From positions 4,343,501 to 4,407,500 of the forward strand of contig NZ_CP077087.1 of assembly GCF_014268495.2 (NCBI RefSeq): DNA of 64,000 nt. Reading direction: 5' to 3'. The stretch's first letter is position 1; every line of letters starts with the position of its first letter. The notes beneath the pieces were generated by a model. It had not been told where the DNA came from. It did not search any database and saw only the letters and a program-made list of their open reading frames with translations. The translations under genes and the position numbers were made by a program. Positions 26,194-36,300 of the stretch are shown one piece after another. This DNA comes from Pseudomonas monsensis (GTDB lineage: Bacteria; Pseudomonadota; Gammaproteobacteria; Pseudomonadales; Pseudomonadaceae).

Positions 26194-26229
26194 ACCCTGT
26201 GGGAGCTGGCAAGCCAGCTCCCACAGGGT
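26194..26229. terminator. Compact REP hairpin downstream of a GST gene
   Basis: ACCCTGTGGGAGCTGGC and GCCAGCTCCCACAGGGT pair perfectly over 17 bp with a 2-base loop. It is a REP doublet whose interior has been lost. It lies 11 bases after the GST stop on the minus strand. Confidence 0.75.
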
Positions 26230-26239
26230 CGTGTGTCGA

Positions 26240-26938
26240 TTACGACGGAATGGTCAGGCCTCGAATCACCGCCGGCCGGGCCAGGAAGCGCTCGAGCACG
26301 CGGGTGACGTTCGGGAAGTTCTGGATGCCGACCAGATCCCCGGCCTCATAGAACCCGATCAAGTTGCGCACCCACGGGAACGTTGCGATGTCGGCAATGG
26401 TGTAGCGCTCGCCCATGATCCAGTCGCGGCCTTCCAGCCGACCGTCGAGCACCTTGAGCAGGCGTGTGCTTTCGTCGACGTAGCGATCCCGGGGACGCTT
26501 GTCCTCGTAGTCCTTGCCGGCGAATTTGTTGAAGAAACCGAGCTGGCCGAACATCGGGCCGATGCCGCCCATCTGGAACATCAGCCACTGAATGGTTTCG
26601 TAACGCAGTGCGCCTTCCTGAGCCAGTAACTGGCCACTTTTGTCGGCCAGGTAAATCAGGATCGCCCCGGATTCAAACAACGGCAGCGGCTGGTCGCCGG
26701 GACCGTGAGGGTCGAGGATCGCCGGAATCTTGTTGTTCGGGTTCAACGACAGGAACTCGGCAGACAACTGGTCCTGGGTGTCAAAGCCGACGCGGTGCGG
26801 TTCGTACGGCAGGCCGATCTCTTCGAGCATGATCGAGACTTTGACGCCGTTGGGCGTTGGCAGGGAATAGAGCTGAATCCAGTCAGGGTACTGCGCGGGC
26901 CATTTCCGGGTGATCGGGAACGCGGACAGATCGGTCAT
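26240..26938 (-). CDS. Glutathione S-transferase (YghU/YfcG-like)
   Basis: 232 residues. The N-terminal thioredoxin-like domain has the active-site loop LPTPNGVKVSIMLEE, where T and N replace the usual Tyr/Ser, followed by NPNNKIPAILDP (cis-proline) and FESGAILIYLA (glutathione contact). The C-terminal helices contain FQMGGIGPMFGQLGFF and YTIADIATFPWVR. This pattern is characteristic of the Nu-class enzymes YghU and YfcG, which act on disulfides and organic hydroperoxides. The start may be 26938 or an ATG 9 bases above it. Confidence 0.88.
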   Translation of the reverse strand: MTDLSAFPITRKWPAQYPDWIQLYSLPTPNGVKVSIMLEEIGLPYEPHRVGFDTQDQLSAEFLSLNPNNKIPAILDPHGPGDQPLPLFESGAILIYLADKSGQLLAQEGALRYETIQWLMFQMGGIGPMFGQLGFFNKFAGKDYEDKRPRDRYVDESTRLLKVLDGRLEGRDWIMGERYTIADIATFPWVRNLIGFYEAGDLVGIQNFPNVTRVLERFLARPAVIRGLTIPS

Positions 26939-27233
26939 GGGAAGCATCCAGTCACAATTTAAAGCCTGATCATAATGTAGGCGCGGCCACGGGCTGCGAT
27001 GTTTTTGATCGGGCTTTTGCAAAACAAAATCAAAAATTCGCCGCCGCCAGCCGATTCTGCACGAACCGTAACATCCCTCGTCTACGGTGCATGAACCAAA
27101 CCGGCCTCAGGGACTCTGAGCTATGCCATTCGCAAAGGAAGCACGACACGACAGGGAAAACACCCGGAGCTGGGAGCCCGCGGTGGAACGGTTTGTCAGC
27201 CTCAACCGACATTGCTGAAGAATCCTTTATCCA

Positions 27234-27908
27234 ATGACGAACCTCATGAGATTCGCCAAACGCTTCAACCATCGCGCGTACATGGCCCTGCCCTCCCTGC
27301 TGGCGGTCAGTGCGTTGTTCCTGTCGCTGGAATCGAGCCAGATTCGCGCGCAACCGGTGGACGGCACCCAGACGCTGGTGTTTCTGCGCCACGCGGAGAA
27401 GCCCGATGGCGGGCTCGGCCAGCTTAATTGCCAGGGCCTGAACCGTGCGATCGAGCTGTCGACGCTGCTGCCGGAAAAGTTCGGCAAGGCCGATTACGTG
27501 TTCGCCGCCGACCCGACGCGCAATGTCGAGGAAGGCGAGCTGGACAACTCCTACAGCTACATTCGGCCTCTGATGACCATCAGCCCCGCCGCCATCAAAC
27601 TCGGCCTGCCAGTGAACATCGAGTTTTCGGCCAACGACACCAGCGACCTGGCCCGCGAACTGCTGGAGGACAAGTACCACAACTCGACGATCTACACCGC
27701 GTGGTCCCACGGCTATCTGCCAGAGCTGATCAACAAGGTCGCCGGGAAAGCGCTGGGCGAGAAACAGAACATCACCGACGACTGGGCGGCCAACGATTTC
27801 GACTCGCTGTATGTGCTGACCCTGACCTGGCACAACGGCAAAGCCAGTCTGCAGAGCCACAGCTACAAGCAGGGGCTGGATCATGGCAAGCAAACCTGTC
27901 CGACCTGA
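27234..27908 (+). CDS. Histidine phosphatase superfamily protein, exported
   Basis: 224 residues. The phosphohistidine motif is LVFLRHAEKPDGG near residues 48-60; the second catalytic histidine is probably in AWSHGYLPELI near 160. The first 40 residues include a hydrophobic stretch (YMALPSLLAVSALFLSLES), a signal peptide or anchor, so it likely acts in the periplasm. Substrate unknown. The frame opens at 27234; the internal ATG a few codons later (MRFAKRF) is another possible start. Confidence 0.83.
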   Translation: MTNLMRFAKRFNHRAYMALPSLLAVSALFLSLESSQIRAQPVDGTQTLVFLRHAEKPDGGLGQLNCQGLNRAIELSTLLPEKFGKADYVFAADPTRNVEEGELDNSYSYIRPLMTISPAAIKLGLPVNIEFSANDTSDLARELLEDKYHNSTIYTAWSHGYLPELINKVAGKALGEKQNITDDWAANDFDSLYVLTLTWHNGKASLQSHSYKQGLDHGKQTCPT

Positions 27909-27924
27909 ATCTTGCTGATTCATG

Positions 27925-28030
27925 CGGGCCTCATCGCTGGCAAGCCGGCTCCCACAGGGTTCCAGGACGTATACAAATTTCATGTACATCCGCGATACCT
28001 GTGGGCGCTGGCTTGCCAGCGATGCGGCCG
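27925..28030. repeat. REP doublet (REPIN), GTGGGAGCTGG class, divergent
   Basis: CATCGCTGGCAAGCCGGCTCCCACAGG and CCTGTGGGCGCTGGCTTGCCAGCGAT face each other in the tail-out orientation, between the convergent phosphatase and mnmH genes. Confidence 0.85.
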
Positions 28031-28039
28031 GCAAAAACA

Positions 28040-29149
28040 CTATGAATCTTTCTGATTCAAGCGCTCGCGAAGATACTCAAGCACCGCCCCGCGCTCCCCC
28101 GCAAACTCGATCCGCCCGCCCTTCTTCTCGCGCTGAAATACATACATCGGGTCGTAATACTCACGCAGCAAGCCTTCGATCCAGCCGCGATGCAAATCCA
28201 CCGCCCCGCTACGCCCCTGCTCGGCCAGCGCGTCTTCCATCAGCATCAACATCCGCCGATGCCGCTCGCCACCCAGGCGCTTCTGCACATTGTTCAGGCT
28301 TTCGAGCAGCCGCTCGGAAAACAGCAAAAAACCGTCCTCGCCATGCACCGTGGCAAACTCCGCAGACAGGTCCACCACGTAATCGCGCAGGATCCGCTCT
28401 ACGCGATGTTCAAAACGGTCCTCGAGCCAGACCATCGGGTACTGCTGCATGCCCTGATACAGCGGCAGCGGCAAGGCGCAACTGCCGACCACCCGGCTCT
28501 CGTCCTCGAGCACGAACTGCTCGATCCCGGCGTCGCGTTTCTTGAGGATGTCGATGGCCAGACGGTTCTCGAAATCAATGTTCGACGGCTGCCCGGTGGC
28601 CCGTTTGCCAAAGCTTGAACCGCGATGGTTGGCGTGCCCCTCAAGGTCCAGACCATTGCGCAGTTGCACCAGCACTTCGGTCTTGCCGGTGCCGGTCATG
28701 CCGCCGAGCAAAACGAAATCACATTGGTCGATGGCCTGCTCCAGGGTGTCGATCAGGAAGGTGCGCATCGCCTTGTAGCCACCGCCGACACGCGGATAGT
28801 CAATGCCGGCCTCGTCGTGCAGCCACTGTTGGGTGATCTGCGAACGCAAACCGCCTCGAAAACAATAGATAAGACCATCGGGGTGGGCCCGGGCAAAATC
28901 GGCCCAGGCTTGAATACGCTCGGCCTTGACCGCACCGGACACCAGTTGATGGCCCAGTTCGATAGCAGCCTGTTGCCCATGCTGCTTGTAACAGGTGCCG
29001 ATCTTCTGCCGCTCGATGTCATTCATCAGCGGCAGATTGATCACGCCGGGGAACGCGCCCTTGTGAAACTCGACTGGCGCGCGGGCGTCCATCAGCGGCC
29101 GGTCGTTGAGGAAAATGTCACGGTAGTCGGTGCAATCGCGGTGCATCAA
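28040..29149 (-). CDS. mnmH: tRNA 2-selenouridine synthase (SelU/MnmH)
   Basis: 369 residues. Exchanges sulfur for selenium at the wobble uridine (mnm5s2U34) of tRNAs for Lys, Glu and Gln, through geranylated intermediates. The rhodanese domain has its catalytic cysteine C96 in IYCFRGGLRSQ. A P-loop ATPase-like domain follows with LLGGMTGTGKTEVL near 147-160. It uses selenophosphate from SelD, whose gene lies directly upstream and overlaps it by 4 bases (ATGA). Length matches E. coli YbbB. Confidence 0.95.
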   Translation of the reverse strand: MMHRDCTDYRDIFLNDRPLMDARAPVEFHKGAFPGVINLPLMNDIERQKIGTCYKQHGQQAAIELGHQLVSGAVKAERIQAWADFARAHPDGLIYCFRGGLRSQITQQWLHDEAGIDYPRVGGGYKAMRTFLIDTLEQAIDQCDFVLLGGMTGTGKTEVLVQLRNGLDLEGHANHRGSSFGKRATGQPSNIDFENRLAIDILKKRDAGIEQFVLEDESRVVGSCALPLPLYQGMQQYPMVWLEDRFEHRVERILRDYVVDLSAEFATVHGEDGFLLFSERLLESLNNVQKRLGGERHRRMLMLMEDALAEQGRSGAVDLHRGWIEGLLREYYDPMYVFQREKKGGRIEFAGERGAVLEYLRERLNQKDS

Positions 29150-30180
29150 ATCACCTCGACTGCGTTCGTCTGTCGCTCAACCAGTTCGCCGATTGGCTCA
29201 AGGTTCAGGCCCAGTTCGGCGGCGACGGCGAGGAACTCGTTATTGCCCTCAGGCGTGACGGCAATCAACAGACCGCCGCTGGTTTGCGGGTCGCACAACA
29301 GCCGTTTGTGCAGTTCTTGCACGCGGCCGACCTTGCTTGAATAGCTGTCGAAGTTGCGCAACGTACCGCCGGGGACGCAGCCCTGATCGAGGTAATACTC
29401 AACGCTGTCCAGACGCGGCACGCGGTCGTAGGCGATGCGTGCGGTAAGCTGGCTACCGTCGGCCATTTCCACCAGGTGGCCGAGCAGGCCGAAACCGGTG
29501 ACATCGGTCATCGCCGTCACGCCGGCGAGTTTGCCGAAGCGGCTGCCGGGTTTGTTCAGCGTGCACATCCAGTCGCGGGCCACGCCAACATCGCCAGGAC
29601 GCAACTTGCCCTTTTTCTCGGCGGTGGTAAGGATGCCGATGCCCAGGGGTTTGGTCAGGTACAGCAGGCAACCGGCGGTGGCGGTGTCGTTGCGTTTCAT
29701 ATGACGCTTTTCCACCAGACCGGTGACGGCGAGGCCGAAGATCGGCTCCGGCGCATCAATCGAATGCCCGCCCGCCAGTGGAATGCCCGCTGCGTCGCAC
29801 ACCGCACGGCCGCCACGAATCACTTCACGCGCCACTTCCGGGGCCAGCACATTGACCGGCCAGCCGAGGATCGCAATCGCCATCAACGGATCACCGCCCA
29901 TCGCGTAGATGTCGCTGATTGCATTGGTCGCCGCGATGCGGCCGAAATCGAACGGGTCGTCGACGATCGGCATAAAGAAGTCAGTGGTCGACACCACACC
30001 GCGCTCGGCATCAATCTCGTACACGGCCGCATCATCGCGCGAGGCATTGCCCACCCACAGTTTCGGATCGAGGTTCTGCGCCCCGCTGCCGGCCAGAATC
30101 ACCTCCAGCACCTGCGGGGAAATCTTGCAGCCGCAACCGGCGCCGTGGCTGTATTGGGTCAGACGAATCGGCTCGCTCAT
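29146..30180 (-). CDS. selD: Selenide, water dikinase (selenophosphate synthetase)
   Basis: 344 residues. Makes selenophosphate from selenide and ATP for selenoprotein and selenouridine synthesis. The active-site cysteine and lysine are in SHGAGCGCKISP (C16, K19); the cysteine form means no selenocysteine is needed to translate it. Further motifs are DDAAVYEI, TTDFFMPIVDDP, GRIAATNAISDIYAMGG and GHSIDAPEP. The start at 30180 (MSEPIRL) matches the family; six more codons lie upstream in frame. selA and selB are not in the window. First gene of selD-mnmH. Confidence 0.95.
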   Translation of the reverse strand: MSEPIRLTQYSHGAGCGCKISPQVLEVILAGSGAQNLDPKLWVGNASRDDAAVYEIDAERGVVSTTDFFMPIVDDPFDFGRIAATNAISDIYAMGGDPLMAIAILGWPVNVLAPEVAREVIRGGRAVCDAAGIPLAGGHSIDAPEPIFGLAVTGLVEKRHMKRNDTATAGCLLYLTKPLGIGILTTAEKKGKLRPGDVGVARDWMCTLNKPGSRFGKLAGVTAMTDVTGFGLLGHLVEMADGSQLTARIAYDRVPRLDSVEYYLDQGCVPGGTLRNFDSYSSKVGRVQELHKRLLCDPQTSGGLLIAVTPEGNNEFLAVAAELGLNLEPIGELVERQTNAVEVI

Positions 30181-30344
30181 CAGGGGAGTCTCTGGCAATG
30201 GATGGGGCGGATTCTAGCAGAGCGCGGGCGGGCAGATTTTTGCGCTGGATGACAGGGCCTCTTCGCAAGTTCGCTCGCAACAGCTATCGACCGCTCCCCG
30301 CCGACTCAAGGCCGGACGCAAACAACCTCGCCATTGTGCCCAGC

Positions 30345-30369
30345 AAAAAAAAACCGCCCTCGCGGGCGG
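30345..30369 (-). terminator. Intrinsic terminator of the giant autotransporter gene
   Basis: On the minus strand: CCGCCC, loop GCGA, GGGCGG, then nine T. It begins 29 bases after the autotransporter stop codon. Confidence 0.88.
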
Positions 30370-30397
30370 CTGAAAGTGCTTCGACCCTAAACCTGAA

Positions 30398-33300
30398 TCA
30401 GAAGCTTTGACTGAAGCTGATGTTGAAGGCGCTGTCGTTGTTGTCGCTCGACACCTGGCCCGAGTAGCCGATGCCCAGCTTGCCGGTCGGGGTGACCTGG
30501 AAGTCGATGCCGGCTTCGAGCAGCGCGCTGTCCTTGGCAATCGGCACGCCCTGGGTGCTGAACGAGGCGCCGCCGTCGATGAAGCTCAGGTCGGCGTCAG
30601 ACTTGGTGTCGCCGTACGCATGGCGCCAGCCGATGGCTGCGCGGGGCGTCAACTGGCTGCCGTTGGCCAGGGTCACCAGCTTGCCGACGCGCACCCCGAG
30701 GGTCGAGTAGGTGATGTCCTGATCGGCGTCAGCCTTCAGGCGCCCCACTCCGCCTTTTTCCTTGGCGGTATCGCTGTCGTAGTTGACGTAGGCCAGCCCG
30801 GCGAACGGCTCGATGGCCACTCCCGCCGCGCTGATCGCGTACCCCACTTCACCGAACACCTGCGCGCTGCGCGCGTCGTAATCCGCCTTCAGGCGGTCGT
30901 TGTAGCTGCCGACGCTGACATCGCGTTTGCTCTCGATGCTGTGCCAGCTGTATGCCGCGCCGAGGCGCACGGCCAGTGCATCGAATTGCGAGTTCAGGTA
31001 ACCGGCCAGGTGGTAGCTGTCGACCTTGGCATCGGAGTTGCGATCATGTGCATTGAGGTTGCTGCGGGTGTAACCGGCGGCCATCCCGGCACGCCAGGTG
31101 TCGTCCAGCGCCTTGTCGGTGCCGAGCATGAAACCGCCAAGGTTGCGATCGACTTTCGCCGTGTTGCTGTCGCCGCCCATGTCACCCCAGGCACCGATGG
31201 CCCGGATCCAGCCGACCATTTCCCCGTGACAGCCGTTGCTGCTCAGTTGGGTGTCGCTCGGTGCCAGCGTCCGGCGTGGATCGTCCGAGGCGCTGCACGA
31301 CGGCTGGCGCATGCGGTCATTGACCGCCTCACGGATGAAGCGCGAATCCTCGAGCATGGCGCTGGCCGTGCTGGCGTGGATTTCCCCGGACAGACTGTCG
31401 AACGCGTTACGCGCACCGGCCACGCTGAGGTTGACGATCTGATTCTGCAGGGCCGCCCCCGCCGGGCCGTTAAGGGTGAGTGCCGTGGCGGTGGCGCGCT
31501 GGTTACCCGTGGCGGCGACGTCGGCGAACGAGTTGCCGTTGCGGCTGACGGCCAGGGTGACCGAGTCGGCACCATAGATCAGCGAGCTGTCGAGGAACGC
31601 ATACTGCGGCAGATCGGCTGTACTGAAGGTGCCGGTCACGCCGCCACCTGCGGTGATCAGTGAGTATCTGGTGTTACCGGTGAACGGCGCGAGGCTGTTG
31701 ACCACCAGCCCGCCACCGAGGGTGGCCGTGCCCCCTACTGCCAGCGGCGTGGCGGTCGGCGAACTGACCGTCAACGCCAAGACACCATCCGCCGCGTTGC
31801 TCAGGTTACCGGCCACACTCAAGGTGCCGTCGGCGCCACCGGAAGCCACTACACCGTGGTTGACCACCGAGCCAACGCTGCCGTTGCCGCTCAAGCCCGC
31901 ACCGTTGGCGACAGTGACCTGCCCGCCCAGCGAGGCCCGGGCCGCACGGTTGCCGACTTGCAGCACGCCCTGATCGACCGCAACCGTGCCAGTGAACGGT
32001 TGATCACCGGTCAACAACAAGGTACCGGCGCCACGTTTGGCCAGCGCTCCGGCGCCCTTGATGGCGCCATTGAACCGGCCATCGGTGTTCTGCAGGAACA
32101 CCAGTGAGGCGTTGTTGGTGATGTTGCCTTGCAAGCTGGTGGTGTTACCGACCAGCGTACCGCCACTGACCGTGGTACCACCGCTGTAGGTGTTGGCAGC
32201 GCTCAGCAGCAATGTGCCGGCGTCGAGTTTTTCGATGCCGCCGGTGCCGATCAGCGGCACGTCGATTTCGGCACTGCCGCCGGCATTTACCCGGATCGGC
32301 GCTGGCGTGCCACCGGGGCCGTTGACCGGAGTCAGTGTATCGCCGGCATCCGGAACCAGGCTGTAGCCACCGACGAGGAACTGCAGGCCGGTGAAGTTCT
32401 GATTGCCCTGCACCGTGACCGTGCCGCCCTGCCCGCCGAATACGGCGAACTGACCGTTGGCAGCCAACGCTTGCGTGCCGCTCGGATCAGTCCAGTTGGT
32501 CGCCGGGCCCCACACGCCACTGCCGCCGCCGATGCTGCCGTCAGGGTTGGTGGTGCCGCCGTTCCAGAACTGCACTTCACCCGGCGTGCCCTGCACCAGC
32601 AGGTTGACCTGATTGGCAATCGCCGTTTGCAGGGTCAGGTTGGCCGCCGACACCGGCAGGCTGCCGTAGATCAGACCGTTGTCGGTCAGGCTGCCGCCGT
32701 AGCTGAAGAGTTGGTAGACCCCGGTGCCGAAACCGCCGGCGTTGCTGATGTTCAGCGTGCCGTCGAGGGTCAGGTTGCCGGCGACGTTGACCACGGTGGT
32801 CGAACTGCTGGCCGAGCCAAGGCTGAAGTCCAGATTGCTGCCCGAGGACAACGCCAGCGCGCCGACCGACAACGGCGTGGCGGTACCACCACCGGTCAGC
32901 GTTGCGCCGCTGGCCAGTTGCACGTTACCGCCCAGTTGCCCGCTGCCGCCGACTTTCGCGCCGCTGGCGACGTTGACGTTGGCGCTGTTGAGCACACCGT
33001 TGACGATCAGGTTGCCGGCCTGCACCGAGGTGTCGCCGGTGAAGGTGTTGTTGCCGCTGAGCAGCAACTGGCCAGTGCCGGTTTTGTTCAGCGTACCGCT
33101 GCCGGTGAGGTTGCCGGTGTAGCTGCCGTCGGCGTTCTGCGCGAAGGTCAGCGCCGCGTTGTTGACGATCGCGCCTTGCAGGCTGCTGGTGTCGCCAGTG
33201 GTGCTGCCGCCGTTCAGCGTGGTGCCGCCGCTGTAGGTGTTGGCACCGCTGAGCAGCAAGTCGCCGCTGCCGTTTTTCACCAGGCTGCCGGTGCCGGTGA

Positions 33301-36300
33301 TGGCGCCGAGCAGCGTGGTGTTCTGGTTGCCGGCCAGGGTCAGTTGCGCACCGAGGTTGACCGCGTTGGCCAGTTGCAGCGCCGAGGTGCTGTCGAGGGT
33401 GCCGTTGCCGGTCACGCTCAGGGCGCCGCTGCTGATTGCGCTGTTGTTGCCCAGCACCAGCGTGCCGCCAGCCAGTTGCGTGCCGCCGCTGTAGGTGTTG
33501 CTGCCGTTGATGGTCAGGCTCGACGCGCCGGACTTGATCAGGCTGCCGGCACCGCTGACGACACCGTCGAGGGTCAAGGCGTTGCTGCCGGCGACGGTCA
33601 GGCCGCCATTGAGCAGCACGTTGTTGGCGAGGCTGATCGCTGCATTGCTGTCCAGTGCGGTGCCGTCCGCTGCGGTCAGCACACCCGTGCCGAGCGCGGC
33701 GTTGTTGCCGACAACGATCTTGCCGCCATTCAGCGCAGTACCGCCGGTGTACCCGTTGGCGGCGTTGAGCACCAGCGTGCCGCTGTCGTATTTGCCGAGG
33801 GTGCCGGTGCCGTTGAGCGCCACGCCGAGGGTTGCGGTGGCGTTCGGATCGACCCGCACCGAAGCATTGCCCATCGAGCCGTTGACCAGGTTCAGCGAAC
33901 CCGCCGTGCCGTTCTGCAGGCTGTAGCCGTCGGTGACGAACTGCATGCCGGTGATGGTTTGCGCGCCGTTGACCGTCACCGTGCCCGCCGTGCCCTGGAA
34001 TACCGCGAAGTTATTGGTCCAGGCCTGATTGGTGGTGCCGTTGACGTCAGTCCAGTTGGTGGTGCCGGAACCCCAGGTGCCGCTGCCGCCCTCCACCGAG
34101 CCGTTGGCCACCAGTTGGTTGCCGTCCCAGAGCTGCACGGTGACGCCCGGCGCAGTGACCAGCAGGTTGATCTGGTTGGCCAGCGCGGTCTGCAGAGTCA
34201 GGTCACCGGGGGTGACGCTGCCCGGCACCGTGCCGATCAGCAGGCCGTTGTCGGTCAGGCCACCGGTGTAGTTGATCAGGCGATACACGCCGCTGCCAAA
34301 ACCGCCGATGTCGCTGACGTTGAGGGTGCCGTCCAGGGTCAGGTTGCCGCCGACGTTGACCAGCGCGCTGCCGCCACCGACGACCGGAGCGCCGAGGCCG
34401 ACGTCGAAGTTCGAGTTGCCGCTGAACACCAGCGAATCCACCGACAAGGTGCTGCCGGTCGCGCCCGCCAGATGCCCGCCATCGGCTACCGTCACCGCAC
34501 CGGTCAAGGTGCCGCTGCCGCCGAGGGTGCCACCGTTGTTGACCAGCACGTTGCCGCTGGCCAGTGAGCCGTTGACCTGCAAGGTGCCGGCGTTGACGTT
34601 GGTGTCGCCGGTCAGGTCGCTGATGCCGCTGAGGGTCAGCGTGCCAGTGCCAAGTTTGCTCAGCCCGCCGTCGCCGCTGAGGACACCGGAGAAGGTGCTG
34701 CTGACGTTGTTGCCGCCAAGGCTCAAGGTGTTGCCGGTGCCGACCAGCGCCGTGCCGCTGCCGGTGAGGCTGGCGAGACCGCCCGAAGCGCCGAGGTTGA
34801 GCGCCGCGCCGCCAGCCAGATTGACCGAAGCGTTGTTGCCCAAGGCATTGGCGCTGAGGGTGGTGAGGCTGCCGGACAGCACATCGAAAATGCCGCTGAA
34901 GGTGTTGTTGCCGGACAGGGTCACGTCGGCCAGACCGTTCTTGGTCAGGGTGCCCGCCCCGGCAATCACGCCGCCGAGGGTCAGGTTGTTGTTGCCGGCC
35001 AGGCTCAGGTTGGCATTGAGGTTGACGTTGTTCGCCAGCACCAGCGGCGCGCTGCTGTCGAGGCTCGAGGCGCCGGCCACGGTCAGTGCGCCGCTGCCGA
35101 GCGCAGCACCTGTGCCGAGGGTCAGCGTACCGGCGTTCAGCGTGGTGCCACCGGTGTAAGTGTTGATGCCGTTGAGCGTCAGGTTCGACGCGCCGTTCTT
35201 GATCAGCCCGCCCGCACCGCTGACCACGCCAGCGAGGCTCAAGTTGTTGCTGCCGGTGTTGCTCAGGTTGGCGTTGAGCACCACGTTGTTGCCCAGACTC
35301 ACGGCGCTGCTGCTGTCGAGCGCCGAGGCGCCCGCCACGCTCAGGTTGCCCAGCCCCAGCGCCGAGTTGCTGCCGGCAGTCAGGGTACCGGCGTTCAGCG
35401 CGATGCCGCCAAGGAAGTTGTTATTGCCACTCAGGGTCAGGTTGGCCGCACCGTTCTTGGTCAGGCTGCCGGCGCCGTTGACCGTACCCGCCAGCGTCAG
35501 GTCCGCCGTGCCGCCGATGCCCAGGTTGCCGGCGAGGTTGACCGCGTTGTTCAGCGAAACCGCAGTGCTCGCATCGACGCTGGTGCCCGCCGCGGCGTTC
35601 AGCGTGCCAGAGCCCAGTGCCGAGTTCGACGCCAGAATCAACCCGCCGGCGTTCAACGCTACCGGGCCGAGAAAGGCGTTGTTGCCGCCGAGGGTCAGGT
35701 TGGCCGCGCCGTTTTTGATCAATCCGCCAGTGCCGCCAATCACCCCGTTGAGCGCCAGTGCATTGCTGCCGACCACGGTCAGATTGCCATTGAGCGTCGC
35801 GGCATTGCCGAGGGTCACGGCGGTGTTGCTGTCCAGTTGGGTACCGGCGTTGGCGGTCAGCGTACCGCTGCCCAGCGCGGTGTTGCTGCCGACGATGATC
35901 TTGCCGCCGTCCAGTTGCGTGCCACCGCTGTAAGTGTTGGCGCCATTGAGTACCAGGGTGCCGGCATCGAGTTTATTGAGGATGCCGCTGCCATCAATAT
36001 TGACGCCGACAGTGGCGGTCACGCCCGGATCGACGCGCACCGCCGTAGTCCCGCCGGTGCCGTTGACGGCGGTCAGCTGCCCTGCCGCACCGTTGACCAG
36101 GCTGTAGCCATCCGTGATGAACTGCAGGCCGGTGAACGATTGCGTGCCATTCACCGTCACCGTACCGGCGGTGCCCTGGAATACCGCGAAGTCACTGGCC
36201 CACGGTTGGTTGACCAGCCCGTTGGCATCGGTCCAGTTGGTGCCGACCGCGTTCCAGGTGCCGCTGCCACCGTCGACCAGGCCGTTGGCGATGGTCTGGC

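Noticed and set aside
27030..28040. 336-codon minus-strand frame opposite the histidine phosphatase
   Set aside because: The plus strand encodes a clear RHAEKP phosphatase with a signal peptide. The minus frame begins in REP sequence and has no family features.
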